A stretch of DNA of 64,000 nucleotides, taken from Acetobacter estunensis. Its GTDB lineage: Bacteria > Pseudomonadota > Alphaproteobacteria > Acetobacterales > Acetobacteraceae. The notes beneath the pieces were generated by a model, which saw nothing but the letters and a program-made list of their open reading frames with translations, searched no databases and had not been told where the DNA came from. The position numbers and the translations under genes were made by a program. Below, in pieces: positions 48,162-59,263 of this stretch. Numbering within the stretch: position 1 is the stretch's first letter; each line of letters starts with the position of its first letter. Where the stretch lies: NCBI RefSeq assembly GCF_011516945.1, contig NZ_WOTH01000004.1:98787-162786 (forward strand), in the 5' to 3' direction.

Positions 48162-49697
48162 ATGGAGACCAAAAACCATAACGACGAGGACGCCGGCGTC
48201 CTCGCCTCCATGGGTTATGCCCAGGAACTTTCGCGAAGCATGAAGGGCTTCTCGAACTTTGCCATTTCCTTCTCCATCATCTGCATTCTGGCGGGTGGCA
48301 TCACCTCGTTCCAGCTCGGCTTTTCGTCTCTGGGCGGATTCGGCGTGGCGGTCGGCTGGATCGTGGGAACGATCTTCGCAGCCATCGTGGCCTGTTCCAT
48401 GGGACAGATCGCCTCCGCCTATCCCACGGCGGGCGGTCTGTATCACTGGTCGTCCATTCTTGGTGGACGCGGCTGGGGCTGGGCCACGGCGTGGGTGAAC
48501 CTGCTGGGACTGGTCTTCGTACTCGCCTCGGTGAATGTGGGCGCCTACACGCTGTTCGTGCAGCTCATTCTGGGCAAGATCTTCGGGATGGACGTATCCG
48601 GCTGGGGCTATGGCCATCAGTTGATCGGTGTGGCGATCATCGCGGCCTCGCAGGCGCTGTTCAATCATGTGGGCATCAAGATCACCAAGGTTCTGACGGA
48701 CTTTTCCGGTTATCTGATCCTGTTTGCCGCCATTCTGCTGACGATCATGATGCTGTACTGCGCCCCCGGATTTCATTGGGAGCGGCTGGTCACCATCGTG
48801 AACAACACGGGCGCGCCCGGTGGCGATGTGTTCCCGCATTCCGACAGTCTGATCTATGCTTTCTGCCTGTCCCTGATTCTGCCGGCCTATACCATCACCG
48901 GTTTCGATGCCTCCGCGCATGTGGCGGAAGAGACCATCGATGCCCGCAATGTCGTGCCGCGCGGCATGATCAACGCCGTGCTGATCTCCGGTATTTTCGG
49001 CTTCATCATGGTGTGTTCTTTCGTGCTTGCCATGCCGGACCCGAAGGCCGCCGCCGCACAAGGTGGAGACGTGTTTTTCAACCTGCTGGGTGAACTCCCT
49101 GTGCCGAGCTGGCTGCGCAGTTGCATGTATGTGATGATCGTTGTGGCCAACTATCTGTGCGCGCTGGCAGGCATGACCTCCACCTCGCGCATGGTGTTCG
49201 CTTTCGGACGTGACGGCGGACTGCCCGGCTCCAAGCTGTGGCGCTATGTCAGCCCCACCTACCGCACGCCGGTTCCGGCCATCTGGCTGGTGGCGTTCCT
49301 GTCCTGTGCCGTGACGCTTTACTCCTCCGCCTTCGCGGCGCTGGCGGCAGGCTGCGCCATTTTCCTCTATGTCTCCTACGCCATGCCGATCGGTGCGGGG
49401 ATTCTGGCCGAGCGCAAACGGGACGTGATGACGGGACCGTTCCGTCTGGGTGCGCTGTCCACGCCGTTTGCGGTCATCACCGTTCTGGGTTCGCTCGGAT
49501 TGGTGTGGATTGGCGTGCAGCCGCCCAACGACATTCTCATCAGCTACGTGGTGGGAATTGTCGTGGTGCTGCTGGCGGGCTGGTTCCTTGTCGAGAAGAA
49601 GCGCTTCAAGGGGCCGCCGTTGGGCGGTATGGCGCCGATTGCGACCGACAAGATGATTGATGAGGAGATTGCGCAGGAGACCGCTGCGGGGGCTTGA
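48162..49697 (+). CDS. APC-superfamily amino acid/amine permease
   Basis: A 511-residue inner-membrane protein with about twelve hydrophobic segments. Segments ITSFQLGFSSLG, SAYPTAGGLYHWSSIL, GFDASAHVAEET and RMVFAFGRDGGLPG fit the APC amino acid/choline/GABA permease family, closest in look to the ACT group. It lies 101 bases after the kinase gene in the same direction and ends at a strong terminator, so it may import the substrate of the cluster. A polyol would be an unusual cargo for this family; an amine-linked glycerol compound is one possibility, which is speculation. Confidence 0.85.
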   Translation: METKNHNDEDAGVLASMGYAQELSRSMKGFSNFAISFSIICILAGGITSFQLGFSSLGGFGVAVGWIVGTIFAAIVACSMGQIASAYPTAGGLYHWSSILGGRGWGWATAWVNLLGLVFVLASVNVGAYTLFVQLILGKIFGMDVSGWGYGHQLIGVAIIAASQALFNHVGIKITKVLTDFSGYLILFAAILLTIMMLYCAPGFHWERLVTIVNNTGAPGGDVFPHSDSLIYAFCLSLILPAYTITGFDASAHVAEETIDARNVVPRGMINAVLISGIFGFIMVCSFVLAMPDPKAAAAQGGDVFFNLLGELPVPSWLRSCMYVMIVVANYLCALAGMTSTSRMVFAFGRDGGLPGSKLWRYVSPTYRTPVPAIWLVAFLSCAVTLYSSAFAALAAGCAIFLYVSYAMPIGAGILAERKRDVMTGPFRLGALSTPFAVITVLGSLGLVWIGVQPPNDILISYVVGIVVVLLAGWFLVEKKRFKGPPLGGMAPIATDKMIDEEIAQETAAGA

Positions 49698-49723
49698 GAG
49701 CCTGAACCAAGTGGTGCTTCAAG

Positions 49724-49762
49724 CGCCCTGCCGTTCTTGTGGACGGCAGGGCGTTCTTTTTT
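49724..49762 (+). terminator. Intrinsic terminator after the APC permease
   Basis: A perfect 11-bp stem CGCCCTGCCGT (49724-49734) with 49743-49753, loop of eight, then TTCTTTTTT. It lies between convergent genes and may also stop the minus-strand gene. Confidence 0.93.
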
Positions 49763-50388
49763 CAGGTGCGTAAATGCTGCAGAGTGCTGCGGACGAGGGT
49801 AAACCACGCATCGGAGATTTGATCGGCTTGTGCATAATCCGCAAAGCGATCGATATGTCCGATGAGATAGCCATTCGCCTGCGTTATGGTTCCAACCTGC
49901 GCAGGCTGATCGGTGGTCCGCACCACAAGGAGTGATGCAGGGCCGAGAGCGCGTAAGGCGGTTAGAATGCCTTCTTCCTGCTGTACAGTAAGCCCCGCAT
50001 TTGTCTTGTAGACACAAATAGTTCTCGGATCGGCGATGCGCTTCAGAAACTTCCCAACAAGATAATGGATTTTCTCGAGTTCTTCTCGATGGAGGCGTTC
50101 TCTTTCCACCCCGTCATGCACCCATTGCTTGTCTCGCGATTTCATGTGCGTGTGAAAGCCGATGCCGTACGCCGTGTCGGTCAGCATGTTATCCCAAGCG
50201 GGCGTGAGGTTTTCAAAGCGATACAGGGATTGAAAACGGTCTTTCAGGGCAGCAATCAAGGCGTGCGGCGGCGTTGAGGCCCAACGCAGAAGACCGCCAT
50301 CCTCATTGCCGAGATGTCGTTTTACAAATCCGAATTCGCAGTTGTCGCCGATATTCTCGAAGCGGCCGATCTCGTGTTCAAGGGGCAT
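49762..50388 (-). CDS. Unknown protein with ENIGDNCEFG motif
   Basis: A 208-residue protein, no signal peptide or membrane segment. The N-terminal FENIGDNCEFGFVKRHLG followed by GLLRWAS is a pattern I recall from uncharacterised alphaproteobacterial proteins, often near glycosyltransferase genes. I cannot assign a function. The central helices are charged; a cysteine in the motif (C17) and conserved-looking histidines might be functional. It is monocistronic on the minus strand between a terminator and the epimerase gene, and moderately AT-richer than its neighbours. Confidence 0.7.
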   Translation of the reverse strand: MPLEHEIGRFENIGDNCEFGFVKRHLGNEDGGLLRWASTPPHALIAALKDRFQSLYRFENLTPAWDNMLTDTAYGIGFHTHMKSRDKQWVHDGVERERLHREELEKIHYLVGKFLKRIADPRTICVYKTNAGLTVQQEEGILTALRALGPASLLVVRTTDQPAQVGTITQANGYLIGHIDRFADYAQADQISDAWFTLVRSTLQHLRT

Positions 50389-50461
50389 GGTCGATCCAGT
50401 AATTCCATTTCATGTCACGATTGGGCCCAGCCACAGTCCATGATCGTGAAGCGAAAGGGTT

Positions 50462-51733
50462 TTACCCGCTTTGCTTTGCAACGGCGACTGCAAACGCCGG
50501 TGAAAGCGGCAACAGTGGCGTCAGTGTCGCCTGCCACGCGTGATAAAGATCGGCCTTGCCGGCATAGACGCGCGCGGAAGAGCGGTTGGCCGCGTCCAGT
50601 TCCTGTATCCATCCACCTCGGCGACGGTCGATCATATGCAGATCGATGAAATCCCAGATCCGGCGATACCATGTCTCGTAACGTGTGTGGCCGGTGCGTT
50701 TGAGCAGGGCTGCGGCCGCGGTAAGGGCTTCAGCCTGACACCAGTGCGGTTTGTTCTCCACAATGGGCGCGAGTGTATCGTCCACGGTGTAGAGCAGACC
50801 ACCGGTTCCGTTGCGTGACCACCCGGCATGGATACCGGCCTCGAACAGGCCGATGGCATCCTCAAGCAGCCAGTTGGGGGCATGGCCCTCGGTGCGCAGA
50901 AGAGCGGCTTCGAGTTTGAGCAGAAGATGCGCCCATTCCACGAAATGTCCCGGTGTCAGGCCGCAGGGACGCAGTTCATCCGTGGGGCGGTCCCGGTTGA
51001 AGTCGGGCAGGTAGGTCCACTCGCAGTCGAAATGCTCGCGGACAGCATAGGCGTTCGCACGGGCAAGCTGGTGAATGAAGCGTTCCGCAATGCGAAGTGC
51101 CCGGTTGCGCCATTCGGGCGCGTCAAGCGCATCCGCGACCGCCATGCAGGTTTCAACCGCGTGCATGTTGGAATTCGCGCCACGATAGTTCTCTTCATCG
51201 GTCCAGTCGGCAGCGAAGCTTTCACGAAAAACACCTTCGTCCTCGCTCCAGAAACGGCCCTCCCATATGGCGAGAGCCTCCGTCAGCAGGTCCGCAGCAC
51301 CCCGGATATTGGCGACTGTGGCGGATGAGGCCGCCAGCACGACGAATGTGTGGAGATAGTTCTGTTTGCGTGGGCTTGTGTCCGAAGAAGAGGGTTTTGC
51401 TTCAAACCAGCCGCCATGCCGCGCATCGTGAAAGCCTTCCCGCAGGGCCGTTACGCCATGTTCAGCCAGTGGCAGACATCCCGGCAACCCACGCATGGAA
51501 GCAATGGCGTAAACATGGGTGTGACGAGCCGTCAGCGTGGCGTCAGGTTGCGCACCTTCCGACAGGTCTCCGTCATCGTCAAGCGGTCCGAAGCCGAGTT
51601 TCATGCGCGAGGGCTTGGCGAAGTCCAGCAGTCGCAGCCCCTGATGATCGAGCCAGCGGTAATGGGTTGTGCTGCGCAACCAGCTTGCGGTCGGCACCAT
51701 CAGGGAGGGCAGCGGTTCGGTCATGTGGCTCAT
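50462..51733 (-). CDS. AGE-family epimerase/isomerase (aldose-ketose type)
   Basis: A 423-residue alpha/alpha-barrel protein of the N-acylglucosamine 2-epimerase family. Candidate catalytic and binding residues lie in ARHTHVYA, GANSNMHAVE, GHFVEWAHLLLK and KPHWCQAEAL. The pattern is closer to the mannose isomerase/YihS branch than to renin-binding-protein epimerases. Substrates in this branch include mannose, glucose and sulfoquinovose; the choice here is open. It lies 80 bases after kdsA in the same direction. Confidence 0.85.
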   Translation of the reverse strand: MSHMTEPLPSLMVPTASWLRSTTHYRWLDHQGLRLLDFAKPSRMKLGFGPLDDDGDLSEGAQPDATLTARHTHVYAIASMRGLPGCLPLAEHGVTALREGFHDARHGGWFEAKPSSSDTSPRKQNYLHTFVVLAASSATVANIRGAADLLTEALAIWEGRFWSEDEGVFRESFAADWTDEENYRGANSNMHAVETCMAVADALDAPEWRNRALRIAERFIHQLARANAYAVREHFDCEWTYLPDFNRDRPTDELRPCGLTPGHFVEWAHLLLKLEAALLRTEGHAPNWLLEDAIGLFEAGIHAGWSRNGTGGLLYTVDDTLAPIVENKPHWCQAEALTAAAALLKRTGHTRYETWYRRIWDFIDLHMIDRRRGGWIQELDAANRSSARVYAGKADLYHAWQATLTPLLPLSPAFAVAVAKQSG

Positions 51734-51813
51734 GCTTTCCGTTTGGGAAGAACATGAGGGAAACGGAAGCTTTTCCCGAAGGTTGCTTCGCCCTTCTTTT
51801 CGTGAAGAAGGGG

Positions 51814-54340
<2,527 letters not shown>

Positions 54341-54365
54341 TCACCGGCTGAGTCAGGAGCGCTAT

Positions 54366-54393
54366 GAAAAACCCCGGCGCGAAGGCCGGGGTT
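54366..54393 (-). terminator. Intrinsic terminator after secG (minus strand)
   Basis: On the minus strand a perfect 9-bp stem AACCCCGGC (54393-54385) with 54378-54370 and a 6-base loop, followed by a T run (A tract 54367-54371 on the plus strand). It separates the tpiA-secG unit from pyrG-kdsA. Confidence 0.9.
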
Positions 54394-54403
54394 GGAGGAG
54401 TGT

Positions 54404-54736
54404 TCAGGGCTGCGATGCTGGCGCGGGAGCGGCAGGTGGAGCCGCGGGCGCCGGTGTTGTCGCGACCGGAGGAGGTGCCGCCAGAATGTCGTGGTTGGCG
54501 CCGCTCACAGCGCCCTTGTTGAGCATGGCCAGAGCCAGAGACAGCAGCATGAACGCGGTCGCGAGCACGGCCGTGGTGCGGGTGAGGAGATTGGCCGTGC
54601 CACGCCCGGACATGAACGCGCCCATGCCCTGCGACGAGCCGATTCCGAGGCCACCGCCTTCGCTGCGCTGGATCAGCACGACTCCGATCAGGGCCATGGT
54701 CACGAGAAGATGGAGGATCAGCAGGACGGTGGTCAT
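54404..54736 (-). CDS. secG: Protein translocase subunit SecG
   Basis: SecG supports SecYE during export. The 110-residue product has two membrane segments around IGVVLIQRSEGGGLGIGSSQG, the SecG signature, and an alanine/proline-rich tail. It lies 50 bases after tpiA, the conserved alphaproteobacterial order. Confidence 0.97.
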   Translation of the reverse strand: MTTVLLILHLLVTMALIGVVLIQRSEGGGLGIGSSQGMGAFMSGRGTANLLTRTTAVLATAFMLLSLALAMLNKGAVSGANHDILAAPPPVATTPAPAAPPAAPAPASQP

Positions 54737-54786
54737 GGACTATCCGGTCAAAGGTCGATCAGACCCGCATCCGAACCCGGAAGGGC

Positions 54787-55536
54787 TCAGGCGGCGGGAA
54801 CGGCGTGAATGATGGAGAGGAACGCATCCGGCTTGAGGCTTGCGCCACCGACCAGAGCGCCAGCCACATTCTCGATATCGAGAATGGAAGCGGCGTTGTT
54901 CGCATCCACGGAGCCACCATACAGGATGCGCAGCGATTTGCCAGCGTCCCCGAACTGGCGCTCCAGTTCGGCGCGGATGAAAGCCACCGTGGTGCGGATG
55001 TCCTCGGCGGTCGCGGCAAGGCCGGTGCCGATGGCCCAGACCGGCTCATAGGCCACAACACCCGTGAAGCCGTCGGGCAGGGAGCCCTTGATCTGCCAGC
55101 CCAGCGTGTCTTCGGTCTCGCCGCTCTGGCGCTGGTCTTCCGTCTCACCGATGCACACGATGGGCGTGAGGCCAGCTTTCGTTGCAGCGAGCACCTTCTC
55201 GCGCACCGTCTCGTCCACTTCGTTGTAGTCGCGGCGCCGCTCGGAATGACCGAGGATGACGTGCGTGGCTCCAACATCGGCCAGCATGGCAGCCGAGATG
55301 TCGCCCGTATGCGCGCCCTTGTCGTCCTTGTGGCAATCCTGCGCGCCGAGAGCGATGGGTGTGCCTTTGAGAGACGGAGCCAGCAGCGCAAGCTGCGTGA
55401 AGGGCGGGCAGACCACCACTTCCACGCCGGGCGCGGGGCTGGTGGTCAGGCCCGCGAGAAGCTGCTTCACGCGGTCTGCGGAATCGGCGGTCAGACCGTT
55501 CATCTTCCAGTTGCCGACGATGATGGGCTTGCTCAT
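54787..55536 (-). CDS. tpiA: Triosephosphate isomerase
   Basis: Interconverts dihydroxyacetone phosphate and glyceraldehyde 3-phosphate. The 249-residue TIM barrel has the lysine in GNWKMN (residues 8-13), the histidine in ILGHSERR, the catalytic glutamate in YEPVWAIGTG and the phosphate-gripping YGGSV. It is first in the minus-strand tpiA-secG unit. Confidence 0.99.
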   Translation of the reverse strand: MSKPIIVGNWKMNGLTADSADRVKQLLAGLTTSPAPGVEVVVCPPFTQLALLAPSLKGTPIALGAQDCHKDDKGAHTGDISAAMLADVGATHVILGHSERRRDYNEVDETVREKVLAATKAGLTPIVCIGETEDQRQSGETEDTLGWQIKGSLPDGFTGVVAYEPVWAIGTGLAATAEDIRTTVAFIRAELERQFGDAGKSLRILYGGSVDANNAASILDIENVAGALVGGASLKPDAFLSIIHAVPAA

Positions 55537-55569
55537 GGCGTCCGTCTCTCCCCTCGTGATGCGGCCTCA

Positions 55570-55585
55570 TGACCGGGACCGGTCA
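55570..55585. promoter_or_regulatory. Perfect inverted repeat between tpiA and ppiD
   Basis: TGACCGG-GA-CCGGTCA lies in the 226-base divergent gap, 34 bases upstream of the tpiA start. It could be an operator. No promoter could be placed with confidence around it. Confidence 0.3.
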
Positions 55586-55762
55586 GGGCGCGGTCCCCGA
55601 ATGTCGGAAACACCGCTACTCCATGCAGGCGAGCGGGCGCAAGCACCGCAACGCGCGCCTTCTGGTCAAGCGGGTGCATCGGGAATATGGTGCCGCGCCC
55701 GGAACATGGCCCTGCGCGCGTGCTCCGGCTGTCCTTTTTTCTGCTCGCGGACCCGTGCCTGC

Positions 55763-57706
55763 ATGATCTCCTTCCTGCGTCATTTCGTCGTCGATTCCTG
55801 GGTGGGACGCATCCTTGCTTTCGTCATCTTCCTCGCATTCGTGGGGTGGGGCGTGGGCGACGTCATCACCAACATGGCCGATGACCCTGCGACCGTGGCG
55901 ACGGTGGGCGCGCAAAAGGTCAGCACCCGCGACTTCGCGGCCGCTCTCCAGCGCGAGATGCCGGCCATGGCGCAGCAGATGGGCGCGCCGGATGTGGCCC
56001 ATATTCCCGCCATCCTGCGTCAGCAGATGGGCCGCGAGGTGCTTCAGCGGCTGATCGGGCAGGCCGAAGTGCTGGAGGCCGCCAAGACCTACGGCATCGA
56101 CGTGTCGGATGAGGCCGTGCGCGACGAGGTGTTCTCCATGTCTTACTTCAAGGGCAAGGATGGCAACTTCGACCGCCAGAAGCTCAACGCCATCCTGTCG
56201 GCCAACGGTATGACCGAGAAACGCTTCCTCGGGTTGGTGCATGACGACATCGCCGGACGCGCCATTCTCGAGCCGCTCGCCATGGGTGTGCACACGCCTG
56301 ATTTCGTGGTCCGGCGTACCTATGCGCACGAGACCGAAACCCGTGTGATCGATCTGCTGCGTGTGCCGTTTGCCGAACAGGCCGATCCGGGCACACCTGA
56401 TGACGCCACGCTGCGGCGCTATTACGCCAATCATCCGTGGCTGTTCCAAAGCCCGGAATACCGTCATGCCCGCATCGTGGTGCTTTCGCCCGACACGGTG
56501 GCGAAGATGGTGCCCGCGAGCGATGAGGAACTGCACCGGCTCTATGACAGCCAGCGCGAGCGTTTTCATCAGCCGGAACTGCGGAGCGTGGAAGTTGTGA
56601 CCGCGTCCGATGAGATGGCGGCCAATGCCATTGCCACATTGTGGAAGGGCGGCGCGGACTGGAAGCAGGTGCAGGTTGCGGCCAAGGATGCGGCGGCCGT
56701 GGCGTTCGATGACGCCCGTCCCAGTTCTTTCCCGTCCGATGCGCTGCGCAAGGCCGTGTTCGACGCCGCGCCCGATGTCGTGTCCGGTCCGGTGAAGACG
56801 GAAATGGGTGTGGCCGTTTTCCGGGTGACGAAGGTGACGCCGCCGCGTGAAATCAGCTTCGAGGCGGCACAACCGACCCTGCGTGACGAAATCACGCAGG
56901 TGCGGGGACCGTCCATGGTCAGCGCCAACGTGCCCAAGTTGCAGGACGCGCTGGCGGGCGCGGGGCTGGAGTCCATTCCCACCGACCTTGGTGCTGCTGC
57001 CGCGGCAGGCTTCCTCGACGCACAAGGAATGACAAAGGAAGGCGAGCCTGCCCCGTTGCCAGCCACGGGTGAGTTGCGCGACGCCATCGTCAAGCGCGTG
57101 TTCGCTCAGGACAAGGGCGCGCCCCCTCAGTTGATGGAAGCGAAAGGGCCGGGTCCGAAGGGCCAGCCGCCCGTATCTCTCGGCTGGTATGCCGTATCGG
57201 TGGACGAGATCACGCCTGCGCAGCCGATGTCGTTCGAGACGGCGCATGGGAAAGTGCTGGCGGCGTGGCAGAACGAGATGCGCCATCAGGCGGCGAACCA
57301 GCACGCGACACAGTTCTATGTCGCCGCGCAAAACAAAGGTGGGCTGGCGGCTGTCGTGCCTGAGGGCGCGCCCCTGCAGAAAGGTCTGATGGTTTCGCGG
57401 GCGCGTCCGCTCGACGCGCTGCCGCGCGATCTGGGCGCGGTGGTGATGCACATGCCGGTCGGGCGGAGCGTGATGGGTGAGGATGACAAGGGATTCGTGG
57501 TGCTCACCGTGACCGCCATCGAGCATCCGGACCCAAAGTCGGACAGTCTTGGCATGGCCCGGGTGCGTGACGGTCTGTCGGAGTCCATGGCCTCCGATGT
57601 GACGTCCGCCTACATCCATGGGCTGGGCAAGCGCTTCAAGGTGAAGATCCTGCCCGGTGGTGTGAAGGCCGCCATGCAGGACGCTGGCTATGGAGACGAT
57701 TCATGA
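55763..57706 (+). CDS. PpiD/SurA-type periplasmic folding factor
   Basis: A 647-residue membrane-anchored protein: one N-terminal helix (ILAFVIFLAFVGWGVGDVI, residues 17-35), a SurA-like N-domain (GREVLQRLIGQAEVLEAAKTYGIDVSDEAV, shown in part), then a parvulin-like region (about 230-370) and a C-terminal domain. It probably binds newly exported outer-membrane proteins. ATG 55763 gives MISFLRHFVVDSWVGR, the typical cytoplasmic start. Its stop overlaps trpE (ATGA), an arrangement seen in other alphaproteobacteria. Prolyl isomerase activity is uncertain because the parvulin motif is degenerate. Confidence 0.88.
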   Translation: MISFLRHFVVDSWVGRILAFVIFLAFVGWGVGDVITNMADDPATVATVGAQKVSTRDFAAALQREMPAMAQQMGAPDVAHIPAILRQQMGREVLQRLIGQAEVLEAAKTYGIDVSDEAVRDEVFSMSYFKGKDGNFDRQKLNAILSANGMTEKRFLGLVHDDIAGRAILEPLAMGVHTPDFVVRRTYAHETETRVIDLLRVPFAEQADPGTPDDATLRRYYANHPWLFQSPEYRHARIVVLSPDTVAKMVPASDEELHRLYDSQRERFHQPELRSVEVVTASDEMAANAIATLWKGGADWKQVQVAAKDAAAVAFDDARPSSFPSDALRKAVFDAAPDVVSGPVKTEMGVAVFRVTKVTPPREISFEAAQPTLRDEITQVRGPSMVSANVPKLQDALAGAGLESIPTDLGAAAAAGFLDAQGMTKEGEPAPLPATGELRDAIVKRVFAQDKGAPPQLMEAKGPGPKGQPPVSLGWYAVSVDEITPAQPMSFETAHGKVLAAWQNEMRHQAANQHATQFYVAAQNKGGLAAVVPEGAPLQKGLMVSRARPLDALPRDLGAVVMHMPVGRSVMGEDDKGFVVLTVTAIEHPDPKSDSLGMARVRDGLSESMASDVTSAYIHGLGKRFKVKILPGGVKAAMQDAGYGDDS

Positions 57707-59238
57707 TGCGGCTCGATACGCTCGATTCTCCATCGCGTGCGGATTGCGCAGCACTCTGGGAACGAGGTGAAGGGGCGGTTGTCTTCGCCGTGGAGGCGGC
57801 CGATCTGCTGACGCCGGTTGCGGCTTATATGCGGCTGGCGGCGATGGAAGGCCGGGACGGACGCGACACACTTCTGCTGGAATCGGTGGAAGGCGGCGCG
57901 AGCCGGGGACGTTATTCCGTCATTGCGCTGTGTCCCGATCTCGTGTGGCGCTGTCATGACGGCAAGGCTTCGATCAACCGCCATGCCGCCACGCAGGAAG
58001 ATGCGTTCGAACCGGTGACGGAGACGCCGCTGGAGAGTCTGCGCAGCCTGATCCGCACAAGCCGACTGGCGCTTCCCGATGGTCTTCCTCCCATGACCGC
58101 AGGTGTGTTCGGCTATCTGGGCTATGACATGGTGCGGCAGATGGAGCGTCTGCCAGACGCGCCGGCGGACGATCTGGGTCTGCCGGAATCCATTCTCATG
58201 CGGCCCGGCCTGTTCGCCATCTTCGATACGGTGACGGATGAGCTGATCCTTGCCGCCCCCCTCCGCCCCCGTGCGGATCAGACGGCGAACGCAGCGTTCG
58301 ATGCGGCACAGGCGCTCATCGCGCGGGCGCGGGCCTGTCTTGCAGCTCCTCTGCATGTCGCTCCGGAGCCGCATGTCGGCGCGCTGGCCGCGCCACATTC
58401 CACTTACACCGAAGCGGAGTTCGAGGATGTGGTGCGCCGCATTCAGGACTACATCGCGGCGGGGGATGCCTTTCAGGTGGTGCCGAGCCAGCGGTTCTCC
58501 ACGCCGTTCGGCCTTTCATCCCTCGCACTTTACCGCTCCCTGCGTCGGATCAATCCGGCGCCCTTCCTGTTTCATCTGAACTTCGGTGGATTTTCGCTCG
58601 TAGGATCGTCGCCCGAGATTCTCGTGCGTCTGCGCGAAGGGATGATGACGGTGCGCCCGTTGGCCGGAACGCGCCCTCGGGGTGCGGATGCGGAAGAAGA
58701 TCGGCGACTGGAAGAGGAACTTCTGGCCGACGAGAAAGAGCGGGCCGAGCATCTGATGCTCATCGACCTTGGCCGCAACGATGTCGGGCGCGTGTGCGTG
58801 ACGGGTTCGGTGAAGGTGACGGAGCGTTTTGTCATCGAGCGGTTCAGTCACGTGATGCACATTTCTTCCAATGTGGAAGGCGTGCTTAAGCCCGAGTTGG
58901 AGACACTGGACGCTTTGGTGGCGGCCTTTCCTGCTGGCACCCTGACGGGGGCGCCCAAGATCCGCGCGATGGAGATCATCGACGAGGTGGAACGTACCCG
59001 TCGCGCCACCTATGCCGGGTGCATCGGCTATTTTGGCGCGGGCGGAGACATGGACACCTGCATCGGGCTGCGCATGGCCGTGGTGAAGGATGGCATGATG
59101 CATGTGCAGGCGGGCTGTGGTGTGGTGTCGGACAGTGTGCCCGCGCTGGAATGTGCCGAAACACGGCACAAGGCACGCGCGCTGTTTCGGGCGGCGGAAG
59201 ATGCCGTGCAGCGGGCAGCACGCACCGCCGAGGGCTGA
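57703..59238 (+). CDS. trpE: Anthranilate synthase component I
   Basis: Makes anthranilate from chorismate, the first committed step to tryptophan. The 511-residue product has the regulatory LLLES at residues 57-61 (tryptophan feedback site), FGYLGYDMVR, and the catalytic domain with SPEILVR, PLAGTRPRG, DEKERAEHLMLIDLGRND and GTLTGAPKIRAM. It overlaps ppiD by four bases. trpG, trpD and trpC are not downstream as in many relatives; a glycosyltransferase gene follows 25 bases later. No leader peptide or attenuator precedes it, since the start is inside ppiD. Confidence 0.97.
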   Translation: MMRLDTLDSPSRADCAALWERGEGAVVFAVEAADLLTPVAAYMRLAAMEGRDGRDTLLLESVEGGASRGRYSVIALCPDLVWRCHDGKASINRHAATQEDAFEPVTETPLESLRSLIRTSRLALPDGLPPMTAGVFGYLGYDMVRQMERLPDAPADDLGLPESILMRPGLFAIFDTVTDELILAAPLRPRADQTANAAFDAAQALIARARACLAAPLHVAPEPHVGALAAPHSTYTEAEFEDVVRRIQDYIAAGDAFQVVPSQRFSTPFGLSSLALYRSLRRINPAPFLFHLNFGGFSLVGSSPEILVRLREGMMTVRPLAGTRPRGADAEEDRRLEEELLADEKERAEHLMLIDLGRNDVGRVCVTGSVKVTERFVIERFSHVMHISSNVEGVLKPELETLDALVAAFPAGTLTGAPKIRAMEIIDEVERTRRATYAGCIGYFGAGGDMDTCIGLRMAVVKDGMMHVQAGCGVVSDSVPALECAETRHKARALFRAAEDAVQRAARTAEG

Positions 59239-59263
59239 ATTGAAGGGCTAAGGAGAAGCAGCG

